Of a stretch of 64,000 nt of DNA, positions 35,204-45,099 are shown one piece after another. The notes under the pieces are model-generated. The model saw nothing but the letters and a program-made list of their open reading frames with translations. It ran no database searches and had not been told where the DNA came from. The stretch comes from Bacteroidota bacterium. Lineage in GTDB: Bacteria > Bacteroidota > Bacteroidia > AKYH767-A > OLB10. The translations under genes and the position numbers were made by a program. The stretch's first letter is position 1. Each line of letters opens with the position of its first letter. The stretch is taken from the NCBI GenBank assembly GCA_016714535.1, contig JADKDR010000016.1, positions 1 through 64,000 of the forward strand. The letters run 5' to 3'.

Positions 35204-37654
35204 TTAAAATTCCATTTCTTGCTGATTGCGATCCTGGTTTTGACGTTCTTGTTGTTTCATTTTTTTCATATCCATTTTTCCAAATCGAATGCTTAATGTT
35301 CCGGTTATAATTCTTGTATCACGTTTTCGCGAAAATTCGAACAGAAAATTTTGCCCTTCATTGATTACTCTAAAAATGCGGGTGTCAAAAATATCAGAAA
35401 CATTAAGTGCCACTCCGTACTTGCCACGTTTCCATTCTTTGCGGGCGCCTGCGTCTATTGCCCAATTGGAACGCAACATGCCCTGTGCACCGCGCATGGG
35501 GCCGGTGTACGAGCCATTCAATTGAAAGACGTATTCTTTTGGTAACTTTAAATTGTTGCTCATGCGAATTACCCAGCCCGGTCCGTTTTGGCCCAGATTT
35601 TTTTCAATATTGCCGGCATTGATCTCGGTATAAAAAATGTTGGACGAAAAATTTATGTTCCACCATTTTTTAAGCTCACCACTGATGCTGAATTCGAATC
35701 CACCATCGCGCCTTTGGTTGGCATTTACAAATGTCATGATGGAGTTACCCTGTTCATCAATTTTGCGAAAACGTTGAATGTTATTATTGGTAATACGAAC
35801 GTATAAGGTGGTGGTTATATTCAATCGGTTAAGCAAATTTCGTTGCGATAGTTCGAAAGAATGTGTCAACTCCGGCATCAACCGTGGATTGCCTACACGA
35901 AGGTTTTGCGGGTCGCTAAAGTCAACAAAGGGATTTTGCTGATCGCCACTCGGTCGTTGTATCCGCTTGCTGTAACTCACACCCCATTCGCTCTTGGGAG
36001 TTGATTTATACCTTATAAATAACGATGGAAAGAGGTTATTGAATGTTCTGCCAGGAATGGTTTCGTCTGAGCGCTTAAAGCGATTTTGTGTATGTTCATC
36101 ACGCAAGCCTGCCTGCACCGAAAGTTTTTTATCCGTAAGCATTAACATAGCATAAACAGCATTTACATTTTCAATAAAATTGAAATCGTTAGTTAAGGTA
36201 TAGGGTGCCTGCCCGTTAAAAATAAAATCGCTGGCCTGTGTCAGGTCATTTGACAAATTACGCATAATGTATTTGACGCCTGCGTCAAACTTTATATTGC
36301 TTGTAAGCTGCACGCTGTAATCGCTTTGAGCGTTTATCGAATAGTTGTTTACTCCAAACTGAAATAGTTGATTACCGCTGTTGAGTGGTTGTGCGGTTCC
36401 ATCAGCATCATACAGGTCAACACTGGCAAAGGTGGTATTGAGGTTTGTATTGCGACTATAGATGGCATCGGCACTTAGTGTTTGATTTTTATTTTTAAAA
36501 GTTTTTTTCAGTCCGATAGTTGCATCGTATGAAAAACGATTTTCATCTATATCGTTACTGCGTATTTGATAATTATTAAGAATCTGATTGTTGTCACTAT
36601 TATAGTATGCGAAGTCTTCACTTTTTTGTTGAACAGATGGATTGGCAGTAATCGAAAAATTAAATGCTGTAGTTTTGTTAAGGTTACAGTCTATTCCGGC
36701 ACGAATGGTATGTGCCCTGTTTTGCTGTATGAAATAATTTTGCTGGTCAAGGTAAAAGATGGTATCGGGCAATAATGCTGAACGCTGCAAATCGCCTATT
36801 GTTAAATTTCGTGCATTGCGATAATTATACGAGGTAAAAAAATTAATGCCATTTACCAGATAATTAATATTAAAAGCAGCGGTATATTTTTCGCGCGTTC
36901 CTGCACTTAACGATGCCGAACCATTTAAGCCACGCTCCATATTCTTTTTCATTACAATATTAATGATACCTGCATTTCCTGAGGCTTCAAACTGTGACGA
37001 TGGATTGGTAATGATTTCGATGCGTTCAATTGCAGCTGCCGGAATCTGATCCATGGCATTTTGATTTTCTCCACTAAGCATTGCCGAGTTGCGGCCATCT
37101 ACTAATATTTGCATATTATCACTACCACGCATATTCATTCGGTTGTCTTCGTTAATGGCAAGCCCCGGAATTTGTTTCAGTACATCGGCAAGCGTTCCAC
37201 CTGTTGCTGTAATATCTTTGCCTACATTAAACACCTTACGATCAAGGCTCACCTGCGCATAATTTTTATCGCCCGAAACTTCTACTTCTTTCAGATTAAC
37301 ATTGGTTGGCATTAAAGAAAACTTACCGGCATCGGTAACGCCAACTGCCAAAGCTTGAATTGTTTTTGACGTGTCGGTAACATAGCCAAGGGCTTTTATT
37401 ACAAGTCGAAAATTTTCAAGCCGATGAAAAATTTGAAATTTACCGGTCTCATCAGCCACAACCGATTTTTCAATTTTGTTATCATTATTTACTAGAGCAA
37501 TTGCACAAAATGGAATAGGTGAGTCACTTTTTGCATCTACCACCATGCCAGTAACACTTCTCGCATTTTGTGAGTAGCCTTGTATTGATGCTAAACACAT
37601 AATAGCCAACAAGGCAATTATATTATGAAATCTTATATTGATATTAATTAGCAT
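35204..37654 (-). CDS. TonB-dependent receptor-like outer membrane barrel protein
   Basis: The protein has 816 residues: signal peptide (IIALLAIMCLASIQGYSQ), CarboxypepD_reg-like domain (TGMVVDAKSDSPIPFC), plug domain (ADVLKQIPGLAINEDNRMNM, then RGSDNMQILVDGR, ERIEIITNPSSQFEASGNAG) and an outer-membrane barrel of the OMP_b-brl_3 type. It ends in a polar, Gln-rich tail (QQERQNQDRNQQEMEF) instead of the usual aromatic end. First gene of a probable receptor, M16, YceI operon. Substrate unknown. Confidence 0.9.
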   Translation of the reverse strand: MLININIRFHNIIALLAIMCLASIQGYSQNARSVTGMVVDAKSDSPIPFCAIALVNNDNKIEKSVVADETGKFQIFHRLENFRLVIKALGYVTDTSKTIQALAVGVTDAGKFSLMPTNVNLKEVEVSGDKNYAQVSLDRKVFNVGKDITATGGTLADVLKQIPGLAINEDNRMNMRGSDNMQILVDGRNSAMLSGENQNAMDQIPAAAIERIEIITNPSSQFEASGNAGIINIVMKKNMERGLNGSASLSAGTREKYTAAFNINYLVNGINFFTSYNYRNARNLTIGDLQRSALLPDTIFYLDQQNYFIQQNRAHTIRAGIDCNLNKTTAFNFSITANPSVQQKSEDFAYYNSDNNQILNNYQIRSNDIDENRFSYDATIGLKKTFKNKNQTLSADAIYSRNTNLNTTFASVDLYDADGTAQPLNSGNQLFQFGVNNYSINAQSDYSVQLTSNIKFDAGVKYIMRNLSNDLTQASDFIFNGQAPYTLTNDFNFIENVNAVYAMLMLTDKKLSVQAGLRDEHTQNRFKRSDETIPGRTFNNLFPSLFIRYKSTPKSEWGVSYSKRIQRPSGDQQNPFVDFSDPQNLRVGNPRLMPELTHSFELSQRNLLNRLNITTTLYVRITNNNIQRFRKIDEQGNSIMTFVNANQRRDGGFEFSISGELKKWWNINFSSNIFYTEINAGNIEKNLGQNGPGWVIRMSNNLKLPKEYVFQLNGSYTGPMRGAQGMLRSNWAIDAGARKEWKRGKYGVALNVSDIFDTRIFRVINEGQNFLFEFSRKRDTRIITGTLSIRFGKMDMKKMKQQERQNQDRNQQEMEF

Positions 37655-37730
37655 TAAAAAAACGCGTACGAAGATATGCTAAAAACTTAATCTGCCGATT
37701 ATAGATTACATCGCCCAGGTCTATTAATTG

Positions 37731-37755
37731 TTTCATGAATTAGTTTAATTCATGA
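37731..37755. promoter_or_regulatory. Perfect inverted repeat, possible operator
   Basis: TTCATGAATTA-GTT-TAATTCATGAA (11-bp arms) lies ~77 bases upstream of the receptor gene on the minus strand. It has no T tract, so an operator is as likely as a terminator. Confidence 0.5.
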
Positions 37756-37846
37756 ATCAAGAAAGAGTTTGGTAAACATAATTTTCTAAGAAATTACTAA
37801 GTAAACAAAGGCCAATGACCTCTAGCATCATATTTTCACCCTGAAT

Positions 37847-37865
37847 TATAGGCTGTTAGCCTATA
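37847..37865. promoter_or_regulatory. Perfect inverted repeat upstream of the T9SS protein
   Basis: TATAGGCT-GTT-AGCCTATA, 8-bp arms with the same GTT loop as 37731-37755. It is located 38 bases before the -33 box of the following gene. Confidence 0.5.
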
Positions 37866-37902
37866 AAAGGTATAAAAAATGTAAAATTAACACGAGTGGT
37901 TT

Positions 37903-37931
37903 TTTGAATTCCAAAAAATGCAATACTTTTG
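37903..37931 (+). promoter_or_regulatory. Bacteroidota-type promoter
   Basis: TTTG (37903-37906), 17 bases, then TACTTTTG (37924-37931), 37 bases before the ATG at 37969. Confidence 0.6.
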
Positions 37932-37968
37932 GAACAAATCTCAAATTCATAACATTTATTTAAAAAAG

Positions 37969-39897
37969 ATGAAAAAACAAGTACTTACATTAATTGCATC
38001 TGGCATCGTATTATTTGCCAATGCACAAGTTAAACAAGGTACGCCAGTGGCGTTACCAATTAAGGCACATAAGGTAATGCCTGCAATTAAGCCTTCTGAC
38101 AATCAGGCTCCTTATCAAAGTCAAAATCCAAACACGATTAATGTGCCTAAGGGTGGTGGCTATGCCCCTGGAGTGTTTGCTGTTACAGAAGCTATAGCCG
38201 GTAATACCGATTATGATTTGCAAACCAATGCAACTTCCTATCCACGCATCATGAAGCACAGCGATGGAACCATGAATGTTACTTGGACAATCATACCTGA
38301 TGGTGGTGCCAGTGCTCAACGTGGTACAGGTTACAATTATTGGGATGGTTCGGCCTGGGGTGCAGCGCCAACAGCCCGCATTGAGCCAGCAAGCCGTACT
38401 GGATTTGTTAACCTTTACACTACTTCAACTGGTATGGAAGGAAGCATGGCTCACTCAAGCACTACTACTAGCGTTCTTAATTGCAGCCGTCCTACAAAAG
38501 GAAGTGGTACTTGGGCTGAAATTGACAATACTGGTGGACCAAACTCTGATACATGGGCACGTGTTGCTGTAGGTGGAACTGATGGAAAAACTATCCACTT
38601 TATTGTAAATAAAAATGATGTTGCCAACGTTGGTGGTGGTATTGTTTATTCTCGCTCTACAGACGAAGGTGCTACTTGGGGAGTTTTAAGAACTCAAATA
38701 CCAGGACTTGATGATGCTAGTTACCCAGCCCTATTTGGTGGCGATAATTATTATATTGCTGCAAGTGGCACTACCGTAGCCGTTGTAGTTGGTGACCCTA
38801 ATACCGATATCGTTCTGTTTAAGTCTACTGACAATGGCGACACTTGGGTAAAAACTATTTTGACTTCTAACTTTGGAACACAAGGATATTTCAATCCTGA
38901 TGGTGGCATTAGCGATACTAACGGTGATGGCGTAGCTGATACGGTATTATCAACAGGTGGCGATGTTCATTGCGTTATTGATGGAAGTGGTATGGTACAT
39001 GTAGCTTGGGGGTTAATGCGTATTTTAGATGATGATCCAACTCCAGGTAATACTTCTTTCAATGTTTTCTTAAGTACAAATGGTATCAACTATTGGAAAG
39101 AAGGAATGTCTGCACCAGTTTTAGCTGCGCAGTCAGATGATTGGAATGGTAATGGTTTCATTGATGCAGCTACTGAATTAGATGCAAGCTGCGATGCCAA
39201 TGACTTAAACTGGGGTCGCTACGGTAACATGGGTCTTGCATGTATTCCTACGTTGGCTGTTTCTGGTAGCAATGTATTCTTAGGATATCAGGCTATCAAT
39301 GAATTAGCTGATACTACCTTATACAAAAAATCGCATTATCAAACATTCATTTCATCTTCTTCTGATGGTGGAATGACTTGGGGTATAGGCTATAATGTAA
39401 TGACCAACTCTGGTTTTGTTGATTCAAGTTTATCTGAAGGCGCATTCCCTTCTTTATCTACTATGGTTGATGCCAACGTTTATATGGTTTATCAGCGTGA
39501 CTATGCTCCTGGCCACTCGTTGGCTGCAGGTGCATGCGATATTGCTAATAACGACCCTTCTGCTAATCTTAACGATATCGTTGTTGCTTCTATACCAGTT
39601 TCTGATCTGGTTGGTATAAACGAAATTAAGAGCCAAACTCGTTTTAGCGTTTCGCAAAATATGCCAAACCCATTCAGTGGAGTTTCTACATTTACATTAT
39701 CAACAAAAACTACGGGTGATGTAACTGTTGAAATTACCAATATGTTAGGAAGTGTAGTTTCTACTAAAACGTATGAGAGAATGAATGCTGGAAATCACAC
39801 GCTTACCTTAGATGCAACTAACTTGCTTGCCGGTGTTTACTACTACGTAGTTAAAATGGGCGATGGTCAGGTTACAAACAAAATGATTGTTAAGTAA
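37969..39897 (+). CDS. Secreted sialidase/propeller-like protein with T9SS sorting domain
   Basis: ATG 37969 gives a 642-residue protein with signal peptide (VLTLIASGIVLFANAQ). Asp-box-like elements occur (YSRSTDEGATWGVL, FKSTDNGDTWVKT, SSSSDGGMTWGIG), suggesting a BNR six-bladed propeller. A sorting domain ends the protein (RFSVSQNMPNPFSGVSTFTL ... AGVYYYVVKM ... NKMIVK). Catalytic sialidase residues are not evident, so binding or structural roles are as likely as hydrolysis. It has its own promoter and terminator. Confidence 0.88.
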   Translation: MKKQVLTLIASGIVLFANAQVKQGTPVALPIKAHKVMPAIKPSDNQAPYQSQNPNTINVPKGGGYAPGVFAVTEAIAGNTDYDLQTNATSYPRIMKHSDGTMNVTWTIIPDGGASAQRGTGYNYWDGSAWGAAPTARIEPASRTGFVNLYTTSTGMEGSMAHSSTTTSVLNCSRPTKGSGTWAEIDNTGGPNSDTWARVAVGGTDGKTIHFIVNKNDVANVGGGIVYSRSTDEGATWGVLRTQIPGLDDASYPALFGGDNYYIAASGTTVAVVVGDPNTDIVLFKSTDNGDTWVKTILTSNFGTQGYFNPDGGISDTNGDGVADTVLSTGGDVHCVIDGSGMVHVAWGLMRILDDDPTPGNTSFNVFLSTNGINYWKEGMSAPVLAAQSDDWNGNGFIDAATELDASCDANDLNWGRYGNMGLACIPTLAVSGSNVFLGYQAINELADTTLYKKSHYQTFISSSSDGGMTWGIGYNVMTNSGFVDSSLSEGAFPSLSTMVDANVYMVYQRDYAPGHSLAAGACDIANNDPSANLNDIVVASIPVSDLVGINEIKSQTRFSVSQNMPNPFSGVSTFTLSTKTTGDVTVEITNMLGSVVSTKTYERMNAGNHTLTLDATNLLAGVYYYVVKMGDGQVTNKMIVK

Positions 39898-39917
39898 TTT
39901 TAGCAAACAATAAATTA

Positions 39918-39948
39918 AAAGCCTCTGCAATTGCAGAGGTTTTTTTTT
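39918..39948 (+). terminator. Rho-independent terminator
   Basis: CCTCTGCAA/TTGCAGAGG followed by nine T, preceded by AAAAG. Confidence 0.9.
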
Positions 39949-40017
39949 GCATTAAAGTTTCGCCCACCAACTGATAATTTCCTTTTTCTTTGTGGCCTTA
40001 ATTTTTATTTTTTGAAA

Positions 40018-41700
40018 ATGAAACAGCTTATCGAATGTGTACCCAATTTTAGTGAAGGAAATAACCTTGCAACTATAAAAGAGATAACCAGCGCAATAGA
40101 AAGTGTTGAAGGAATCAAACTTTTGGATGTAGATCCAGGAAAAGCCACCAATCGTACCGTGGTTACTTTTGTAGGCGAGCCTAAGGCTGTGGTCGAAGCA
40201 GCTTTTAGGGGAATTGCCAGGGCCGCAGAATTAATAGATATGACCTCACACAAAGGTGAACACCCGCGCATGGGAGCCACCGATGTTTGCCCTTTTATCC
40301 CTGTATCAAATATTACCTTGGAAGATACTGCTGCATGGAGTAAGAAATTAGCAGAACGTGTAGGCAATGAGTTACACATCCCTGTATATCTTTACGAAGA
40401 AGCACAGCCAGATAAATTGCGAAGCAATTTATCGATAATACGATCAGGCGAATACGAAGGATTTGCCGAAAAAATAAAATTACCGGAATGGAAGCCTGAT
40501 TTTGGCCCTGATAGATTGCCGCCAAAGCATGGTGCAACAGTAATTGGTGCGCGTGATTTTTTAATTGCCTATAATGTAAATATAAATTCGAAGTCAGTAA
40601 AAAGAGCTAATAGCATTGCATTTGATATACGAGAAGCGGGACGAATAAAAAAGGATGAGCAAGGCAACAAGGTGATGGATGCCAATGGGAATGAAATACG
40701 TATTCCCGGAACCTTAAAGGGAGTGAAAGCAATAGGATGGTATATAGAGGAGTATGGTATTGCACAAGTTTCTATCAATATTACTCAGTTTAAAGAAACT
40801 CCCTTGCATAAGGTTTTTGATGAATGTGCTGAAAGTGCATACAAGCGTGGGTATCGTGTTACGGGAAGCGAATTGGTGGGCCTGGTTCCACTAAGTGCCA
40901 TGCTCGATGCAGGAAAATATTTTCTCGAAAAGCAAAAACTATCGAGTGGAGTAAGCAATAGCGAACTCATACACATAGCAGTAAAGTCAATGGGACTTGA
41001 TGAACTGGCACCTTTCGACCCTAAGAAAAAAATTATTGAATATGTAATGCAGGATGGTATAACGTTACCGTTAATAGGCATGACCCTCGAACGATTTGCT
41101 GACGAAACCGCATCGGAGTCACCTGCCCCGGGTGGTGGCAGCATAAGTGCTTATTGTGGTGCGTTAGGTGCTGCATTAGGAGCAATGGTTGCAAATCTGT
41201 CGGCATCCAAGTCAGGTTGGGAAGATAGATGGAAGGAATTTTCTGATTGGGCAGCGAAGGGACAAGAATTAAAAAATCAATTATTACACTTGGTAAACGA
41301 AGACACTGCTGCTTTTAATGGAATAATGAATGCCTTTAAACTTCCTAAGAATACGGATGAAGAAAGAAAGGCCCGAACCCAAGCAATACAAGCAGCCACC
41401 AAATACGCTACTTTGATTCCGTATCAAACCATGAACGCAGCTTTGCAATGTTTTCCTTTATTGAAACATGTTGCTGCAAATGGAAATCAAAACAGTGTAA
41501 GCGATGCAGGTGTTGGTGCACTGTGCGCTCGTGCTGCCGTGATGGGTGCTGTGCTTAATGTGAAAATTAATGCTGCCACATTGAAAGATGAAACATTTAA
41601 ACAAGAGATGTTTACAAAGGCTACTGAAGCCGAAAAGCAAGTGGCAATTCTTGAAGGTGAAATATTAGCCATGGTAAACAATGCTATTGCAAAGGGATAA
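40018..41700 (+). CDS. ftcD: Bifunctional formimidoyltransferase-cyclodeaminase
   Basis: The start at 40018 gives the conserved N-terminus MKQLIECVPNFSEGNN; 560 residues. The formiminotransferase N- and C-subdomains (to about 330; TNRTVVTFVGEP, SHKGEHPRMGATDVCPFIPV, GTLKGVKAIGWYIEEYGIAQ) are followed by a cyclodeaminase domain (about 360-560; ESPAPGGGSISAYCGALGAA). The enzyme moves the formimino group of formiminoglutamate to tetrahydrofolate, then releases ammonia to give methenyl-THF, the last step of histidine degradation. No hut genes are adjacent. Confidence 0.95.
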   Translation: MKQLIECVPNFSEGNNLATIKEITSAIESVEGIKLLDVDPGKATNRTVVTFVGEPKAVVEAAFRGIARAAELIDMTSHKGEHPRMGATDVCPFIPVSNITLEDTAAWSKKLAERVGNELHIPVYLYEEAQPDKLRSNLSIIRSGEYEGFAEKIKLPEWKPDFGPDRLPPKHGATVIGARDFLIAYNVNINSKSVKRANSIAFDIREAGRIKKDEQGNKVMDANGNEIRIPGTLKGVKAIGWYIEEYGIAQVSINITQFKETPLHKVFDECAESAYKRGYRVTGSELVGLVPLSAMLDAGKYFLEKQKLSSGVSNSELIHIAVKSMGLDELAPFDPKKKIIEYVMQDGITLPLIGMTLERFADETASESPAPGGGSISAYCGALGAALGAMVANLSASKSGWEDRWKEFSDWAAKGQELKNQLLHLVNEDTAAFNGIMNAFKLPKNTDEERKARTQAIQAATKYATLIPYQTMNAALQCFPLLKHVAANGNQNSVSDAGVGALCARAAVMGAVLNVKINAATLKDETFKQEMFTKATEAEKQVAILEGEILAMVNNAIAKG

Positions 41701-41752
41701 GGCAATTGCATTATTTTTTAGGTTGATTAAAATATTCATGTTGGTTGCTCCA

Positions 41753-41775
41753 GCTATCATATCCAATATGATAGC
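41753..41775. terminator. Hairpin between ftcD and the M28 peptidase gene
   Basis: GCTATCATAT-CCA-ATATGATAGC, 10-bp perfect arms. No T tract follows, so termination is likely but unproven. Confidence 0.5.
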
Positions 41776-41850
41776 ATAACAACTCAATTTGCATTTATAT
41801 ACAGTTGCAGGTAAATCGTATTAGTTCATAAGGAAACGTTAATGACTTTC

Positions 41851-41879
41851 TTGTTTTTAGATTTTAAATTTTACCTTTA
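41851..41879 (+). promoter_or_regulatory. Probable promoter of the M28 peptidase gene
   Basis: TTG (41851-41853), 18 bases, then TACCTTTA (41872-41879), a near match to TAnnTTTG, ending about 20 bases before the ATG. Confidence 0.45.
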
Positions 41880-41899
41880 TCCATCAAAATAAAAATTCA

Positions 41900-43297
41900 A
41901 TGCTTAAGAAATACCTCATCATTATATTCCTCTTTTTATCAAGTAACATACAGGCGCAAGTCAAGGATTCTTCTGTAATAAGAAGTATCTATAACGAAGC
42001 TCTTGTAAATGGCAAAGCATATGACTGGCTGAGCCAGCTATGTTATGATATTGGCCATCGTATAAGCGGATCGCCACAAGCTGCCAAGGCAGTAGCATGG
42101 GCTGATAGCTTGATGCAGCAACAAACGTTCGACCGTGTATTTAAACAAGAATGCATGGTACCACATTGGGTGCGCGGCAAGAGCGAGACAGCGTATATGG
42201 TAACCGATACAGAAAAGCAACCATGCGCCATTCTGGCTTTGGGAGGAAGCATTGCAACCCCAGCAGGAGGGCTCAAAGCGCCTGTGGTAATGTTTAACAG
42301 CCTGGATGAGTTGAAAAATGCAGGCATGGCTGAGTGCCGCGGTCGTATTGTGTTTATTAATGGTAAAATGGATCAAAAGAACATACGCACTTTTGTAAGC
42401 TATGGACATTGTGTTGGGCAGCGCTGGGCAGGAGCTGCCACAGCTGCAAAAAAAGGGGCACTGGGAGTTGTGGTGCGCAGTGTAGGCTCAAGTACCGATG
42501 ATTACCCACATACCGGAAGCATGGGATACGAAGAAGATGTTGAAAAAATTCCGGCTTGTGCCATAAGCACCCTTGCAGCAGATAGGTTAGAAGCCGCCAT
42601 GCATGATAAGCAACCTGACGAAGATGTGCAATTCTTTTTTGAGCAAAATTGCGAAATGCAACCCGATGTAAAATCATACAATGTAATTGGCGAAATAAGA
42701 GGAAGCGAATTTCCGGATGAGATAATTGTAGTTGGTGGTCACCTCGACTCATGGGATGTTGGTCATGGAGCACATGATGATGGTGCCGGGGTGGTACAAT
42801 CAATAGAAGCATTGCGAATATTTAGGGCATTAACACTGAATCCGAAGCGTACCATACGCTGTGTACTCTTTATGAATGAAGAGAATGGTGGGCGCGGTGG
42901 AGCCAAGTACGCAGAACTTGCTAAACTGAATAAAGAAAAAAATATAGCAGCCATTGAAACCGATGCAGGTGGCTTTACACCACTCGGCTTCACGTTTAGT
43001 AATGATAGCATCAAAGCACATCAAGTGCGATTGTGGAAAGAACTTTTTCCAAAATACCAACTTTATGATTGGGAAGGAGAGGGTGGTGGTGCCGATATCA
43101 ATCATTTGCGTGATCAGGGAACCCTCATGATTGGTTTATCACCCGACTCGCAGCGATACTTCGATTTGCATCATACCGCGGCCGATACTTTTGATAAAGT
43201 TAATAAACGCGAGTTGCATTTAGGTGCTGCTGCATTGGCGTCATTAATTTATCTGCTCAGCGAGTACGGAGTAGGAAATAGTAATAGCAAGTTTTAA
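41900..43297 (+). CDS. M28 family metallopeptidase, carboxypeptidase Q-like
   Basis: The protein has 465 residues with signal peptide (YLIIIFLFLSSNIQAQ). A PA-like insert (about 130-230) precedes the zinc peptidase core: first His/Asp in VGGHLDSWDVGHGAHDDGAG, Glu pair in FMNEENGGRGG, Asp in ETDAGGF, and His near DLHHTAADTFD. Exported exopeptidase, probably acting on peptides outside the cytoplasm. It converges with the radical SAM gene, overlapping it by four bases. Confidence 0.92.
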   Translation: MLKKYLIIIFLFLSSNIQAQVKDSSVIRSIYNEALVNGKAYDWLSQLCYDIGHRISGSPQAAKAVAWADSLMQQQTFDRVFKQECMVPHWVRGKSETAYMVTDTEKQPCAILALGGSIATPAGGLKAPVVMFNSLDELKNAGMAECRGRIVFINGKMDQKNIRTFVSYGHCVGQRWAGAATAAKKGALGVVVRSVGSSTDDYPHTGSMGYEEDVEKIPACAISTLAADRLEAAMHDKQPDEDVQFFFEQNCEMQPDVKSYNVIGEIRGSEFPDEIIVVGGHLDSWDVGHGAHDDGAGVVQSIEALRIFRALTLNPKRTIRCVLFMNEENGGRGGAKYAELAKLNKEKNIAAIETDAGGFTPLGFTFSNDSIKAHQVRLWKELFPKYQLYDWEGEGGGADINHLRDQGTLMIGLSPDSQRYFDLHHTAADTFDKVNKRELHLGAAALASLIYLLSEYGVGNSNSKF

Positions 43298-44973
43298 TTG
43301 TTGCTTGCAATAGGCAATATTGCTTCTGCCTTTGTAGAAATTACTTCAGGATAACCTTTCCCATCAAATTTGAGAATTATAATTTCTCCTTCTGTATCTG
43401 TTCTGTTTTCAGTTTTATAAATCACGAAGTTAAAATCAAGTTGCAGAAAGATGTAACGGTAACGATGTACGTTCAGTTTCTGTTCGTTTATTATTCTTTC
43501 TTGATTTTGCTTGTCAGCAAAATTTCCATAGGCTGCACCAGGTCGCACTTTATGATTTAGGTAATAATCTATTGCAACAAGTTGATGCAGTATGTTGTCG
43601 TTATAGGCAAAAACAAAGTCATTTAGAACCTTATAAATATCCCCTAATTGATGACCATGATTTCCAAGTTGTGATACAAACAGCTTTCCTAATCCAAGCA
43701 AAAAATCAAAAACATCATAGTTTTTGCAAACATATTTTAATGTATTAATCGCCCTTTTCTTATTCCAGTATATTTCGAGTGCATGCTCAAGCTGGGTTAA
43801 TTGTAACAATTCGTTTTTCGACAAGAAGTTACTTTCTATTAATTGGTAAGGGGGATTTTCATCAAAGGCAAAACCATGCTCAGTAGCTTTCATGCGCACC
43901 GGTGTGCCTTTTAAAAATTTTAAAAATCCCAATTGCAGTTCAGGTGGTTGTATTGCCATCACCTCATTAATGCTGTGCTTTATATCTTCCCAATAGTCAT
44001 GTGGCAAACCAACTATCAAGTCAAGGTGCATCTCTATTTTATCCTGCAATTGCAGGATTACTGTTTTGGTCTTTTCAAAATTTTGCTTGCGGCTAACCGC
44101 AAGGTTTGCTTTTTGATTCACGGTTTGTATGCCTATTTCAAAACGAAACACACCCGGTGGTACTTGAGCATTTATAAATTCGATTATTTCGGGGTGTACA
44201 ATATCTGCCGTAATTTCAAATTGAAAAATATTGCCGGGCTTTCTATGGTCAAGAATAAATTTAAAAATCTCAATAGTAAAATCTTTTTTAACGTTAAACG
44301 TTCGGTCAAGAAATTTTATCACCCGGCCATGCTCCATCAGGAAGAGGAGGTTACGCTTAATACTATCCATTGATAGTTGGCGAACTTTATTGTCAAGGCT
44401 TGCCAGGCAAAATTCGCATTTGTAAGGACACCCACGCGATGTTTCAATATAAAGTATTTTATGTTTTAATGCCTCCATATCATCATATTGATATGGAAGT
44501 ATATGGTCATAGTTACATAAATCAAAAATGGTTGACTCCGGAAAAAAAACTATTTCTTCGTTTTTTTTATAAGCCAGTCCGGGAATATTTTCCGGGTTGA
44601 GTTGATTTTTTAGAAACAGCGAAAAAGGAATTTCGCCTTCTCCTACTATGATATAATCAATGCAAGGTCGTAACAAAACAGCATTAAATTCATAGCTAAC
44701 CTCTGGGCCACCCAATAGTATTTTTATGGCCGGGTTAAGTTTCTTAAGCTTGGCAGCAACCTCCAGTGTTTGGGTAATATTCCAAATATAACAGCTAAAG
44801 GCTACCAGGTCGTAGTGCTTACAAGCTTCAGCAATTTCATCTACAGGTAATTTGATTGCATATTCCTTCCATTCCAGACCCTTATAATGCCTGTTTAGCT
44901 GATATAGCAGCCTAATAGCCAGATTGGTATGAATATATTTGGCATTAAGCGTAGTAAGTAAAATGTGCACCAT
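43294..44973 (-). CDS. B12-binding radical SAM protein with DUF4080 domain
   Basis: The protein has 559 residues: an N-terminal cobalamin-binding Rossmann-type domain (VHILLTTLNAKYIHTNLAIR, ILLGGPEVSYE), then the radical SAM core with CxxxCxxC in SRGCPYKCEFC, and a C-terminal DUF4080 region. The family belongs with the class B radical SAM methylase-like enzymes; substrate unknown. Conserved, usually single copy in Bacteroidota. No operon partner. Confidence 0.9.
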   Translation of the reverse strand: MVHILLTTLNAKYIHTNLAIRLLYQLNRHYKGLEWKEYAIKLPVDEIAEACKHYDLVAFSCYIWNITQTLEVAAKLKKLNPAIKILLGGPEVSYEFNAVLLRPCIDYIIVGEGEIPFSLFLKNQLNPENIPGLAYKKNEEIVFFPESTIFDLCNYDHILPYQYDDMEALKHKILYIETSRGCPYKCEFCLASLDNKVRQLSMDSIKRNLLFLMEHGRVIKFLDRTFNVKKDFTIEIFKFILDHRKPGNIFQFEITADIVHPEIIEFINAQVPPGVFRFEIGIQTVNQKANLAVSRKQNFEKTKTVILQLQDKIEMHLDLIVGLPHDYWEDIKHSINEVMAIQPPELQLGFLKFLKGTPVRMKATEHGFAFDENPPYQLIESNFLSKNELLQLTQLEHALEIYWNKKRAINTLKYVCKNYDVFDFLLGLGKLFVSQLGNHGHQLGDIYKVLNDFVFAYNDNILHQLVAIDYYLNHKVRPGAAYGNFADKQNQERIINEQKLNVHRYRYIFLQLDFNFVIYKTENRTDTEGEIIILKFDGKGYPEVISTKAEAILPIASNN

Positions 44974-45099
44974 GAAACTTTTGCTGTAAATATACGTCTA
45001 ACCCTGCATTAACTTGTACAACCTTTATTTTTTTAAAAACTATGGTTTTGAGTGAATTATTTATTACTTAGCAGTCTTAATTTTTAAAGCAAAATATTA

